Notes: generated by a model not told the origin, from the letters alone. Shown: positions 1 through 7,792, counted from the stretch's first letter. The stretch: 14,503 nucleotides of DNA from Promethearchaeota archaeon (GCA_016839425.1 JAEOUI010000334.1:1-14503), one strand, 5' to 3'. Numbers and translations: made by a program.

Positions 1-394
1 ATTTTACATAGTCGATAGTATTATTTAACTCCCCTGTATCTTCTGACACGAGCCCCAAATAATACTGTGTCGAGTTAATGATAACTCCACCCGCCTCGTT
101 GATCTCTCTAGCTGCAAGAAGCGCACCATCTCTCGAATTAGTACCCGCTTCATGGTCCATATCGTTCAAGTGCCCAATCTTGATGATCTGATCAGGAGAT
201 ATGGAACCAGAAACGCCTGGAACAAAGTAAGTACCAACATAAACATCTGAAAGTGAGATTTGATCTCCAATTTCATAAAGATTAGTTGATTTTTCGTTGA
301 TTGCTAATAAAGCTGGAAGAGATATGTTCAAAGTTAGTAGCAATAAAATCAACAAAAATGATTTTTTTCTAAAGGTTTGATTTTTTATTTTTAT
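1..394 (-). CDS. Periplasmic ligand-binding protein (Leu/Ile/Val-binding type), N-terminal part
   Basis: This is a coding region running off the left edge. It reads as a hydrophobic leader (LLILLLLTLNISLPALLA) preceded by an R-K-K cluster, then a mature domain containing IKIGHLNDMD and RDGALLAAREINEAGGV. That pattern is typical of type-1 periplasmic binding proteins of branched-chain amino acid/amide ABC transporters and related receptors. The protein would be secreted and bind a small ligand outside the membrane. Only about 130 codons are visible, so the ligand and any C-terminal domains are unknown. The start is odd. The frame is closed by TGA at 397-395. A GGTGA site (399-395) lies six bases before an ATA codon at 388-386, which would give MKNQTFRKKSF and then the leader. 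The first standard alternatives are TTG codons at 355 and 352, which would lose the charged n-region. An ATG at 401-399 is in another frame and stops at once. The real start is therefore 388, or 401 with a one-base indel. Family call is fairly sure; start is unsure. Confidence 0.75.
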   Translation of the reverse strand, partial: MKIKNQTFRKKSFLLILLLLTLNISLPALLAINEKSTNLYEIGDQISLSDVYVGTYFVPGVSGSISPDQIIKIGHLNDMDHEAGTNSRDGALLAAREINEAGGVIINSTQYYLGLVSEDTGELNNTIDYVK

Positions 395-399
395 TCACC
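395..399 (-). promoter_or_regulatory. Shine-Dalgarno GGTGA before the left-edge gene
   Basis: On the minus strand GGTGA lies six bases upstream of an ATA codon (388-386) that opens a good signal peptide. The motif and spacing match the site before the gene starting at 4656. This argues that translation begins near 388 although no ATG, GTG or TTG is present there. Confidence 0.5.
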
Positions 400-401
400 A
401 T

Positions 402-708
402 AGGTAGGTTTTTTCATTGTTTTAAAAATATATGAAGGATACGACTCAGATCCTTTATAAAAAGATATTGTAATGATTTTAAGTAGTAAATCGTCCAAAC
501 TTGAAATAAATTAAAAAGATTTTCCAAATTACGAAAATAATATTAAATTTTATAGGGAACTCTTTCTAATTCTTTCAAGGCTAACTTAAGAACGATTAAT
601 AGATAAATTATAAGATATTTAAAGATTGGAATGAATTTTTATATTATAACCTAATTTTGACATTATAAATTTATCTAGAGAGAATCAGCTAAAAGAAACA
701 TAAATATT
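402..708. other. AT-rich intergenic region, about 300 bp
   Basis: This gap separates the end of the UbiA-family gene (stop at 709, -) from the binding-protein gene (-). It contains the promoter and palindrome at 435-463. The remainder is low-complexity AT-rich DNA with no open frame of useful length, no tRNA-like fold and no tandem repeats that I can see. The part next to 709 is T-rich on the minus strand and could end the lipid operon transcript. Confidence 0.6.
435..463 (-). promoter_or_regulatory. TATA box and overlapping palindromic operator candidate
   Basis: On the minus strand TTTTTATAAA (463-454) is a good archaeal TATA box. Transcription would begin near 433-430, leaving a leader of about 45 bases that contains the GGTGA site. 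A perfect six-base inverted repeat, AAGGAT (435-440) and ATCCTT (450-455) around a nine-base spacer, lies between the TATA box and the predicted start and touches the box edge. A repressor bound there would block the pre-initiation complex. The TATA call is moderate; operator function is inference. Confidence 0.4.
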
Positions 709-1584
709 TTACCCAATGCTAGCAAATACAAAAGAGATTAATCCTAAGAAGGCTCCAATTTTTAGTAATAAGCTAATGCGACTGAATTCTTTCTTTGTTA
801 ATTTGGAGAATAACGATAGTAGAAATGCAATACATACAACCACTAAACCAAAACTCATTGTCAATAAGAAAAGCATCGGATTGATAATGGGTGTAAAAAT
901 GGGTAATATAAAGAAAATGATAGCCAACACTTGACAAATTTCTGAGACTATCAATGCTTTCTTCAATCCATGAGTTAGTGCCAAGGTTTTCACACCTTCT
1001 ATCTTATCACCTTCGATGTCCTCACATCCTTTAACGATTTCGCGTGCGACAAGCAGGAAAAACGATGTTAAGAAAAAGTATAAAATATATAGGGGAATGA
1101 TGTATCCATTTAACATCGCACCATAAACCAATCCTATCGAAAAAGAAATACCTACGAGAATATTTCCGGGAAAACCACTTTTTTTCCCCCATTTTGCGTA
1201 TAACCACCCAATAAATCCAAAAAATACAACAACAATAGTATTTATGGGGATCAAGCCAACAATCAAGCTATTTAACAAGGAAAAAGTGATTCCAATGGCA
1301 AGTATTATAACAAATAACATTTTTGCTTGTTTTAAAGAAATGCGTCCGGAAGGAATTGGCCGTTCTGGCCTGTTGATTTGATCGATTTGAAGGTCATATA
1401 TATCATTTATTATCATTGATGCCCCTGATATAAAAATATAAGTCAGCACGCCTAAAATCAAGTTTGTCCAAACGATTAAATCAGGAATACCCATCCTCGT
1501 ATTTAAAACGCCAATAATGACCGTTAGCGAACCCATGACATCGTTGATAGGACGTATGATTTCAACTATGTCTTTTTTTTTCAT
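709..1584 (-). CDS. UbiA-family prenyltransferase, probable DGGGP synthase
   Basis: The predicted reaction transfers a second geranylgeranyl group from geranylgeranyl diphosphate to geranylgeranylglyceryl phosphate. This forms the second ether bond of archaeal lipids (EC 2.5.1.42) in the membrane. The 291-residue protein is strongly hydrophobic with about eight or nine membrane segments. It has both aspartate-rich UbiA motifs. The first is NDIYDLQIDQINRPERPIPSG at residues 60-80, holding N60, D61, D64 and D68. The second is CEDIEGDKIEG near 187-197, with D189 and D193; both sets bind magnesium and the diphosphate. Length is normal for the family. It starts with ATG and lies 15 bases after the GGGP synthase stop, as the last gene of the operon. 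UbiA enzymes also make quinones and chlorophyll side chains, but the neighbouring GGGP synthase and geranylgeranyl reductase favour the lipid role. Confidence 0.93.
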   Translation of the reverse strand: MKKKDIVEIIRPINDVMGSLTVIIGVLNTRMGIPDLIVWTNLILGVLTYIFISGASMIINDIYDLQIDQINRPERPIPSGRISLKQAKMLFVIILAIGITFSLLNSLIVGLIPINTIVVVFFGFIGWLYAKWGKKSGFPGNILVGISFSIGLVYGAMLNGYIIPLYILYFFLTSFFLLVAREIVKGCEDIEGDKIEGVKTLALTHGLKKALIVSEICQVLAIIFFILPIFTPIINPMLFLLTMSFGLVVVCIAFLLSLFSKLTKKEFSRISLLLKIGAFLGLISFVFASIG

Positions 1585-1599
1585 TTCGATTTACACTTT

Positions 1600-2427
1600 T
1601 TACCTTAATTTGAATTCTTTTGAGTGATTCCTACCTGCATCTTTAATTTCATCGATTATTTCTTTTAATGATGCACCGTTATCCTTTAAAACAGTTTGTT
1701 CGATGTAGCTACCCATAACTATGATGTCAGCACCAGCATCAACGAATTTCCGTGCATCTTCCTTAGTTTGAACGCCACCACCAGCAATTAAAGGTATGGA
1801 TAATATGCTAGAACAAAGCTTAATTGTTTCTGGTGGTATGCTTTTTCCACCAGAACCAGCTTCTAAATACACCACCTTGAATCCGAACATTTCGGCAGCT
1901 AGAGCGTAAGCAGCAGTGAGTTTGGGTCTTGTACGAGGGAGTAATTTTGCATCTCCAATCCAACCTGCAGCTGCTCCAGGTTCGATTATTAAATAAGCCA
2001 TTGAGATGTGTTCTAATTGTGCTAATTTAATCGTATAAGATGCCAATGCTTGTTGACCAACAATAAAATGTGGATTCGAGGAATTTAATAGTGACATGAA
2101 AAATATGGCATCAGCTTTGTGCGAAACATTACCAACTCCACCTGGAAATATAATCACGGGGACTTCCACTTCTTGCTTTATAGCTTCGATGGTCTTATCG
2201 ACAAAAGCTTGGTCAAATACAGTACTTCCACCAATTAAAAACGCATCCGTCCCCGCTTTTTCGCACAATTTAGCCATTTTTGCCGCTTTAGAAGGGCTTT
2301 GTCTAACGGGATCTGGATCCATGAGCGAAAAATGAAGCGTTCCTTCGAGATTTATCTTTTCAATCAGATACTTATAAGTGCCGTTATTCTCGGATTGATT
2401 CATAAGAATGTTTACCACTTTTATCAC
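1600..2427 (-). CDS. Geranylgeranylglyceryl phosphate synthase (GGGPS)
   Basis: This soluble or membrane-associated TIM-barrel enzyme makes the first ether bond of archaeal lipids, joining sn-glycerol-1-phosphate and geranylgeranyl diphosphate (EC 2.5.1.41). Visible motifs are HFSLMDPD (about residues 32-39, with the metal/phosphate-site Asp), LIGGST (64-69), IIFPGGV (92-98), YLEAGSGG (187-194), AGGGVQT (215-221) and ADIIVMGS (233-240). The last three form the glycerol-1-phosphate phosphate-binding site. The arrangement suits the PcrB/GGGPS family. The longest frame begins with GTG at 2427. GTG at 2418 and ATG at 2405-2403 are also possible; the ATG has a GTGGT stretch about ten bases upstream and gives MNQSENNG, so the true protein may be about eight residues shorter. 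It lies 10 bases after the reductase stop. The function is secure because the whole motif set is intact. Confidence 0.95.
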   Translation of the reverse strand: MIKVVNILMNQSENNGTYKYLIEKINLEGTLHFSLMDPDPVRQSPSKAAKMAKLCEKAGTDAFLIGGSTVFDQAFVDKTIEAIKQEVEVPVIIFPGGVGNVSHKADAIFFMSLLNSSNPHFIVGQQALASYTIKLAQLEHISMAYLIIEPGAAAGWIGDAKLLPRTRPKLTAAYALAAEMFGFKVVYLEAGSGGKSIPPETIKLCSSILSIPLIAGGGVQTKEDARKFVDAGADIIVMGSYIEQTVLKDNGASLKEIIDEIKDAGRNHSKEFKLR

Positions 2428-2437
2428 TTGAATTATT

Positions 2438-3838
2438 TCATCTTGAATGATTTCTAGGATGAATAACCATCTTATTAAGATTATTGTAAACTTGGACTAC
2501 TTTATTTTTCCATTCAGGGAATTTATTGATGTCCGAGGGGAATTTTCGATATATCTTGGAAACTTCATTCATCCGAATTCGCAAGTAATTTAAATCTAAT
2601 AGTAATTTCGAGTTTGAGAGGCCTTTAATGGCCTTGGACACCATGTCCATTATTGAAAGGTCTATATGACCCGTTTCTGCAATATTGAGAATCTCATTTT
2701 CGGTTAACAGCCCCTTATCAAGACCAAAGTTCAATTCCTCGTTCGTAAGTACTTGTAAGACCATCCTCAATAAGTCAAGGGAAGCAAATTGAGATCCGAA
2801 GGTCGTCATTACATCCGTGTTAAACGCCCATAACTTGTTCAAAGAATAATCACCTGCTTCAACGGCGTCAACCGCAGCGTTTGCGGCATATAATCCTGCC
2901 CTCATAGAAGGATCGATGCCTCCGCCGTGTAATGGGTTGACGTGATAACCAGAATCACCCACTAACATCAATCCGTTCTCTGCGCACGACCATAAGGGTC
3001 TTCGAACGGAAACGACCCCACCACCCGAAGATTCTATTTCGTAATGAGGAGATTTAATATATTCGTTAAAAACATGTTTTTGATAATACTCCTTGACCTT
3101 TCCTTTATAATCCATGAACATGCCAAGTCCAATATTGACAGAATATTCACTTTTAGGAAAATACCACACGTATCCTCCCGGGGCGCGTTTTTGATCTAAG
3201 ACAATCGTGATATATTCGTGATCCTTGACCAATTGATCCTTTTTAGGAAAATTAACGATTTCTCGGAAGCACAAGATAGAGTCGGCCTTGGATAATTCTT
3301 TTTCGACTAAGGGATGTTTTATTTGGGTTCTTAATGGCGAATAATAACCGCTTGCATCAACCACGATTTTCGATCGAAGTTCTGACACGCCATCGTGCTT
3401 GGATTTAACTTTTAAACCCGTAACCGTGTCTCCCTTGTACAACAATTTTAAAGCCATCGTGTTGTCGTAAAAATTTCTTACCCCTGCATCCAATGCCTCG
3501 TTAACTAACCTTTGCCCAAATTCGATTCTATTGACCACATATCCAGCTTGTTTGGGATCTACCATTGTAAGGCACTTTTGCAAGTTAGGTGAATACATTT
3601 TTACACCTTTAATATCACAAGCAAGTTCGTCCCCCTTAGGATGATTGATATTAAGAAAATCAAAAATTTCAGAGCCCACTCCGTCTCCACATATCTTATT
3701 TCCAATCTGGGATCTTTCCTTGCTATCTATCAAGCACACTTTAAGACCCTTTTCGGCAGCAAATCGAGCAGCAATAGCACCACCAGTACCAGCACCAACA
3801 ACAACTACATCATATTCTTCGCTTGTTCCAGACATCAC
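2438..3838 (-). CDS. Geranylgeranyl reductase (digeranylgeranylglycerophospholipid reductase)
   Basis: This is an FAD-dependent enzyme that hydrogenates the double bonds of archaeal lipid chains to give saturated phytanyl chains. The 466-residue protein opens with a Rossmann motif (VVVVGAGTGG, residues 11-20), with an acidic residue closing the second strand (CLIDS). Next is KICGDGVG (48-55), carrying the Cys typical of the family. YVWYFPK (223-229) is the YxWxFP signature of geranylgeranyl reductases, and VGDSGYHVNPLHGGGID (293-309) is the second FAD-binding region. Length is slightly above the common 390-450. The longest frame uses GTG at 3838, but the very next codon is ATG (3835-3833), a more likely start. 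It follows the kinase-like gene by 44 bases and precedes GGGPS by 10. Quinone-type flavin monooxygenases share the fold, but the YxWxFP motif and the operon favour the lipid role. Confidence 0.93.
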   Translation of the reverse strand: MMSGTSEEYDVVVVGAGTGGAIAARFAAEKGLKVCLIDSKERSQIGNKICGDGVGSEIFDFLNINHPKGDELACDIKGVKMYSPNLQKCLTMVDPKQAGYVVNRIEFGQRLVNEALDAGVRNFYDNTMALKLLYKGDTVTGLKVKSKHDGVSELRSKIVVDASGYYSPLRTQIKHPLVEKELSKADSILCFREIVNFPKKDQLVKDHEYITIVLDQKRAPGGYVWYFPKSEYSVNIGLGMFMDYKGKVKEYYQKHVFNEYIKSPHYEIESSGGGVVSVRRPLWSCAENGLMLVGDSGYHVNPLHGGGIDPSMRAGLYAANAAVDAVEAGDYSLNKLWAFNTDVMTTFGSQFASLDLLRMVLQVLTNEELNFGLDKGLLTENEILNIAETGHIDLSIMDMVSKAIKGLSNSKLLLDLNYLRIRMNEVSKIYRKFPSDINKFPEWKNKVVQVYNNLNKMVIHPRNHSR

Positions 3839-3882
3839 AATTCAATTTCTTTTCTTCAAATAATAAATTTAAAAACATGATA

Positions 3883-4656
3883 TTAAATAAAAAATAATGC
3901 AATCCACATTACTAGCGTGGAAAAGATAGGAACCGTTAGATCGTCCCATGTGCTTGGAGAGACCAACTCTATTAGCGTGCTCACGATAGCTGTTACGACG
4001 GAATAAAGAAACACGGATTCTATAGAAAGCGTTTTATCTAAGAACCCAAAGACATAAAAAGAGAAAAATGATAGTAAAAATGCAGTTACCAGAAATACTA
4101 ATGATCCTTCGAGAGATCTTGTAGTGCCCGTCCAAGAAAAGTTTATTTTTATTTTTCCATATTTTTTTCCAACAACACTAGCCAAGGTGTCGCTAATGAT
4201 CATAATAAGGATTCCTGCAATGGGAAGATATATTTGGTCCTCCCAGAAACCTATAATAGCAAATAGAGAAATTAAAAAAGTAATTGATACACAATAATGA
4301 AATGGTCCTTGAAGATATGAACGATTCAACTTTTCTTCAGCTTCTTCCCCTATTGCTTCATAAAATTCGCTAAATAATTTTATTTTTGAATTTTTTTCGC
4401 TTTTGTATACCATAATAGCAAAGGATCCCGAAATCAATATGGCCAAAAATCGACCATATGGTGCGGAAAGAAAGGGAACAAAGAGTACTATGAGTCCAGC
4501 TGATAAGTGTACTGCTTTTCTTGCAGTAAATTTAGATATCCTTTCTTTCTTTTTCAAGTATAAAGGGATGGAGATTGTCAAGAAGATATATAAGTACAAA
4601 AGAAATGCTATTAACAAGTCTCCTAAAAAAATATTAATCGTGTAAGTTCCTTCCAT
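3883..4656 (-). CDS. Polyprenol/dolichol/phytol kinase-like membrane protein
   Basis: This is a 257-residue integral membrane protein with about seven or eight hydrophobic segments. Motifs match the SEC59/VTE5 family of CTP-dependent lipid-alcohol kinases: RKAVHLSAG (46-54), ISDTLASVVGKKYGK (154-168), RSLEGS (180-185) and ELVSPSTWDDLTVP (230-243). Known members phosphorylate dolichol, phytol, farnesol or geranylgeraniol. Here the substrate cannot be read from sequence. As first gene of a lipid operon, a role in phosphorylating geranylgeraniol or a dolichol-like carrier is plausible. The motifs differ from those of CDP-archaeol synthase (CarS), so I do not call it that, although both act on lipids in membranes. 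The start is well supported: GGTGA at 4668-4664 lies seven bases before ATG 4656. There is a long linker of charged residues around 86-112, predicted to be outside the membrane. Confidence 0.83.
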   Translation of the reverse strand: MEGTYTINIFLGDLLIAFLLYLYIFLTISIPLYLKKKERISKFTARKAVHLSAGLIVLFVPFLSAPYGRFLAILISGSFAIMVYKSEKNSKIKLFSEFYEAIGEEAEEKLNRSYLQGPFHYCVSITFLISLFAIIGFWEDQIYLPIAGILIMIISDTLASVVGKKYGKIKINFSWTGTTRSLEGSLVFLVTAFLLSFFSFYVFGFLDKTLSIESVFLYSVVTAIVSTLIELVSPSTWDDLTVPIFSTLVMWIALFFI

Positions 4657-4663
4657 AAATATT

Positions 4664-4668
4664 TCACC
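4664..4668 (-). promoter_or_regulatory. Shine-Dalgarno GGTGA before the lipid operon's first gene
   Basis: On the minus strand GGTGA is followed by seven bases (AATATTT) and then ATG at 4656. This fixes the start of the kinase-like gene and shows the standard ribosome-binding motif used in this genome. Confidence 0.7.
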
Positions 4669-4860
4669 AATTTAATATAGGATTGATTTCTAAGTATTGA
4701 AAAATGAGAACACGTATCGTAAATATTTTAGTTTCAAGAGTATGCCTTATTAAATTATTAATTCCTTAAATCGTTTTCTTTAAAGATATTATGTTTCAAT
4801 GACAAAATCAATCGTATATTAGAATAAATGTATTATAGGAAAATAAATAGTTCAAGATAA

Positions 4861-6138
4861 CTAGAAAACATTCTGAATGAATTCACTTATTTTATAGTTT
4901 GGAAGAACCAGTTTTGCGACACCTTGTTCTTTTGCGAATCTTGGCATACCATAAAGAACTGCTGTTTCTTCAGATTCGGCAATTGTAGTACCACCATTAC
5001 TCTTTATTGAACCCAATCCCTCTACACCGTCTTTTCCCATTCCCGTTAAGAGTATCCCAATAGTATTTCTCTTATAAAGTTTCGCAGCAGAAAAAAACAA
5101 GACATCAACCGACGGAATGCAAAAATTAATTGGTTCGCCTTCATATATTTTTATGATTGGCTCGCTCCCTTTCATTGCAATTTCCATGTGTTTACCACCT
5201 GGTGATATATAAGCCGTACCAGAACGAACATATTCTCCGTTTTTTGCTACTTTTACTTTTATCTTGCATGCAGCATCAAGAGACATGGCAAAGGAATCTA
5301 AAAAAAATTCGCTTAAATGCTGAACTACCAAAATAGGGATTGGAAAACTGCGGGGCAAATCTTTAAGAATTGTTCTTACCGTTTTTGGCCCTCCCACGCT
5401 CGCACCAATAACAATTATTGGATTATCAAGCTTTAATGTAGGTAAAGCTTTAATATCAGATGATGGAGGAGAGATTTTTTTCGCTTTTACTACTTCTTTT
5501 GATGGAGGAATTAATTCCTCTTTCATTTTCGCTCCTACTTCATCTTGCGATTTATCTTTCTTCCAGAGTTTTATCTTTGATTTCTCTGATATATCTTCAA
5601 TGCTCTTTTTATCTTCCTCTTCTATCGGTTTGAGATCCCGTAAATACACACCAAACTCAAAAGTATCATCAATCAATTGTTGTCGCAAGGAAGTTTTTTT
5701 GGTTCTTTCTCTTTTTCTTCCGTAGATTCTCGTTATTTGTGATTGGGATGCGAGTAATACTTTTGATCTTAATTCTTCCCTGAATCTTGGTAAATCCTTT
5801 GCGCCTATTCCACCCGGCTTAATTATATAGTCAAAAGCACCCATTAATAGGGCTTGAACGGACGCATCCATATTTTGAGGATTAACAGCAGAAAGAATGA
5901 TAGTCGGAACGGGAAAGTCTTTCATTATGTGTTTAAAGGCCTCTAGACCATCCATTTCTGGCATTAAGAGATCTAATAGAAGTACATCTGGACGATATTG
6001 ATGGACTTTTTCGATCGCCTCTCTTCCATTAATTGCTGTGTCAACAATTTCGATAGATTTCTCCTCTGATAATATAGATGCTATCGACTTTCTCAAGAAC
6101 GCAGAGTCGTCGGCGATTAATACTTTTATCGAGCTCAA
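4861..6138 (-). CDS. cheB: CheB protein-glutamate methylesterase/deamidase with receiver domain
   Basis: CheB removes methyl groups from glutamates of chemoreceptors (and deamidates glutamines) to reset adaptation. It is activated by phosphorylation from CheA. The 425-residue protein has an N-terminal receiver domain (about 1-125) with acidic pair D10/D11, phospho-acceptor D56 in LLLDLLMPEMDG, S83 and K107. A charged linker of about 105 residues (130-237) follows, then the esterase domain. Its catalytic triad is complete: S247 in GASVGG, H274 in VVQH and D370 in LLTGMGKDG, with spacing close to that of enteric CheB. The linker is much longer than the roughly 15 residues usual in CheB and rich in Lys, Glu and Asp. 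The start is TTG: an in-frame TGA lies three codons upstream and MSSIKVLIADDS is the expected receiver opening. No CheA, CheR or CheW lies in the window; a methyl-accepting protein is encoded at 9854-10654. Confidence 0.95.
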   Translation of the reverse strand: MSSIKVLIADDSAFLRKSIASILSEEKSIEIVDTAINGREAIEKVHQYRPDVLLLDLLMPEMDGLEAFKHIMKDFPVPTIILSAVNPQNMDASVQALLMGAFDYIIKPGGIGAKDLPRFREELRSKVLLASQSQITRIYGRKRERTKKTSLRQQLIDDTFEFGVYLRDLKPIEEEDKKSIEDISEKSKIKLWKKDKSQDEVGAKMKEELIPPSKEVVKAKKISPPSSDIKALPTLKLDNPIIVIGASVGGPKTVRTILKDLPRSFPIPILVVQHLSEFFLDSFAMSLDAACKIKVKVAKNGEYVRSGTAYISPGGKHMEIAMKGSEPIIKIYEGEPINFCIPSVDVLFFSAAKLYKRNTIGILLTGMGKDGVEGLGSIKSNGGTTIAESEETAVLYGMPRFAKEQGVAKLVLPNYKISEFIQNVF

Positions 6139-6243
6139 ATCAAATCATTAAAAAATTTTTTACGAATTACTAATAATAGAATCTTAAGATAAATATTTTC
6201 AAAAAAAAAAAAAGCATTTTTTATTTCAAAAATAAGCCCCATC
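6139..6243. promoter_or_regulatory. Divergent promoter region between cheB and the methyltransferase gene
   Basis: These 105 bases separate two divergently transcribed genes and must hold both promoters. The stretch around 6186-6200 reads AAGATAAATATTTTC on the plus strand and AATATTTATCTT on the minus strand, so it could serve as a TATA element in either direction, with short leaders of about 20-30 bases. A run of 13 A (6201-6213) follows. Neither gene has a clear Shine-Dalgarno site. Assignment is tentative because the whole region is AT-rich. Confidence 0.3.
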
Positions 6244-7770
6244 ATGAATACTAAAAAAGAACTAGGCGTCGTCTTGACTCCCCAAAAAACAGCGGACTAC
6301 ATTGTATCCCGATTAAAAGATATGAAAATTATAAAAAAAGCATGCGATCCTTGCGTTGGACCAGGTGTATTCGTTAAATCCTTATTAAAAGCAGGGCTAG
6401 AGAGAAGTAAGATTTTTACATTTGATTTAGATTCACGCCATCAAGGCGATATTATTAAGATGGGCGTTTCATTTCAAGCCCAAGATACGCTTTTGTCATT
6501 TCACGAAGATTTAAAAAACGAATTCGATATAATCGTTGGAAATCCGCCATATCTTAATAAATCAAGTTCATATGTACGGGAAAATAAAAAAATGCTAAAA
6601 AGGATTTACGGTAATATTAACGCTCACGAGACTTATGCCATGTTTATTGTTAACGGTATTTGGCGCTTAAAAGAGGGGGGAAAACTTGGATTTATAACTA
6701 GCGATTCTTTTCTCACTTTAAAAACTCACGCAAAGCTGAGAAGGTTTATCCTCGATAATTGTAAAATCAACGAAATATTACTCGCCCCTAAAGGATTATT
6801 CGCAAATCAAAATGTGAGTACCAGTCCAGCAATAATAATTTTAACGAAATGTTCTGGTGAAGAAAACTTTCTTATTAGAAGAGAAAATATCATGAGAATC
6901 ATTCCAAGAATCGATAGTCAAGCTCAATATGATAATCCTAGTTTTGTTCACACCTACAAGCAAGAGCTTTACGAATTATTACCTTTTAACCTATTTTTTT
7001 CGGATGTGGAACAAGAAATTATAAAAATGTTTCAAGCCTCCAAAAAATTAAAACAGCACTTAAAAGGATATATTGGAATGCACACACATAACAACAGGAA
7101 ATATATTGCTGCAATTGAAGGATCACCATTGGCCGAATTATTTCAAAAGAGAAATAAAACTACTTCTGAAATAGATAGTAAATACAAAACCCTCCCACAG
7201 ACTTTACTTGATTCGGACGAATGGAAACCTTATTTAAAGCGTGGAGGAGCTGATCAATATTATAGACCATTATGGGAGGCTTTAGATTGGAGTCCAGAAT
7301 CGCGAAAAGTCTACGATATTCCGAAAAACGTTCCTTTTGAACAAGAAGGTATCGTAATTAGCGGAGTGAGTTCAATATTAGCCGCAAGATACATGCCAAA
7401 GGGATGTTATTGGGATTCAAACAAGGCCATTGGTTTTGTTGTAAAAAATCCTTCTTTATCAATTGAATATTTCCTGGGATTACTCAATAGCTCGTTATAT
7501 AATTATTTGGCAAAAGGAATTCTTAATAATACTAGTAGCATTCAAATTACAAGCATTCACGCATTACCTTTTGTCCATCCAGATATTAACACGCAATCCA
7601 AGGTTGAGGATTTAGTAAAACAGATCATCTCAAAAAAGAAAAATGATTTTCAATACGACTTTTCGGCTGAACAAGAACATATCAACAATTTGATTTACGA
7701 TTTTCACGCTCAAAAATTTGGTTTTAAAGAAGAATTACGTGTTAAATTGGCTTCTTTAAATACTACTTAA
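6244..7770 (+). CDS. TaqI-like N6-adenine DNA methyltransferase, apparently solitary
   Basis: This predicted enzyme transfers a methyl group from S-adenosylmethionine to the N6 of adenine in a specific DNA site. The opening residues GVVLTPQKTADYIV are typical of gamma-class adenine methyltransferases. SAM-binding motif I is DPCVGPG (35-41), the acidic residue after strand 2 is in FTFDLD (58-63), and the catalytic motif IV is NPPY (100-103) following IIVG. The C-terminal half (about 230-470) looks like a TaqI-type target-recognition domain, including GVSSILAARYMPKGCYW and NSSLYNYLAKG. At 508 residues it lacks room for a fused nuclease of the type IIG kind, and no PD-(D/E)XK motif is evident. 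No restriction enzyme gene is adjacent: neighbours are CheB and a flavoprotein. It may be an orphan regulatory methyltransferase, a remnant of a restriction system or a phage-defence part. ATG start; stop only 22 bases from the opposing gene's stop. Confidence 0.9.
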   Translation: MNTKKELGVVLTPQKTADYIVSRLKDMKIIKKACDPCVGPGVFVKSLLKAGLERSKIFTFDLDSRHQGDIIKMGVSFQAQDTLLSFHEDLKNEFDIIVGNPPYLNKSSSYVRENKKMLKRIYGNINAHETYAMFIVNGIWRLKEGGKLGFITSDSFLTLKTHAKLRRFILDNCKINEILLAPKGLFANQNVSTSPAIIILTKCSGEENFLIRRENIMRIIPRIDSQAQYDNPSFVHTYKQELYELLPFNLFFSDVEQEIIKMFQASKKLKQHLKGYIGMHTHNNRKYIAAIEGSPLAELFQKRNKTTSEIDSKYKTLPQTLLDSDEWKPYLKRGGADQYYRPLWEALDWSPESRKVYDIPKNVPFEQEGIVISGVSSILAARYMPKGCYWDSNKAIGFVVKNPSLSIEYFLGLLNSSLYNYLAKGILNNTSSIQITSIHALPFVHPDINTQSKVEDLVKQIISKKKNDFQYDFSAEQEHINNLIYDFHAQKFGFKEELRVKLASLNTT

Positions 7771-7792
7771 TTATACTTCTGATCAAGTAAAT

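Noticed and set aside
2096..2335. Plus-strand open frame inside GGGPS
   Set aside because: It overlaps a confidently identified gene in full and has no motif or ribosome site; it is a shadow of the other strand. The same holds for other overlapping frames, for example within the oxidoreductase and cooC.
3883..4656. CDP-archaeol synthase (CarS) as the function of the first lipid-operon gene
   Set aside because: Motifs RKAVH, ISDTLASVVGKKYGK and the C-terminal SPSTWDDLTVP fit the dolichol/phytol kinase family better.
6201..6213. A13 tract as a phase-variable switch for the methyltransferase
   Set aside because: It lies about 30 bases outside the coding frame, and AT-rich gaps here often have such runs; there is no evidence of length variation.
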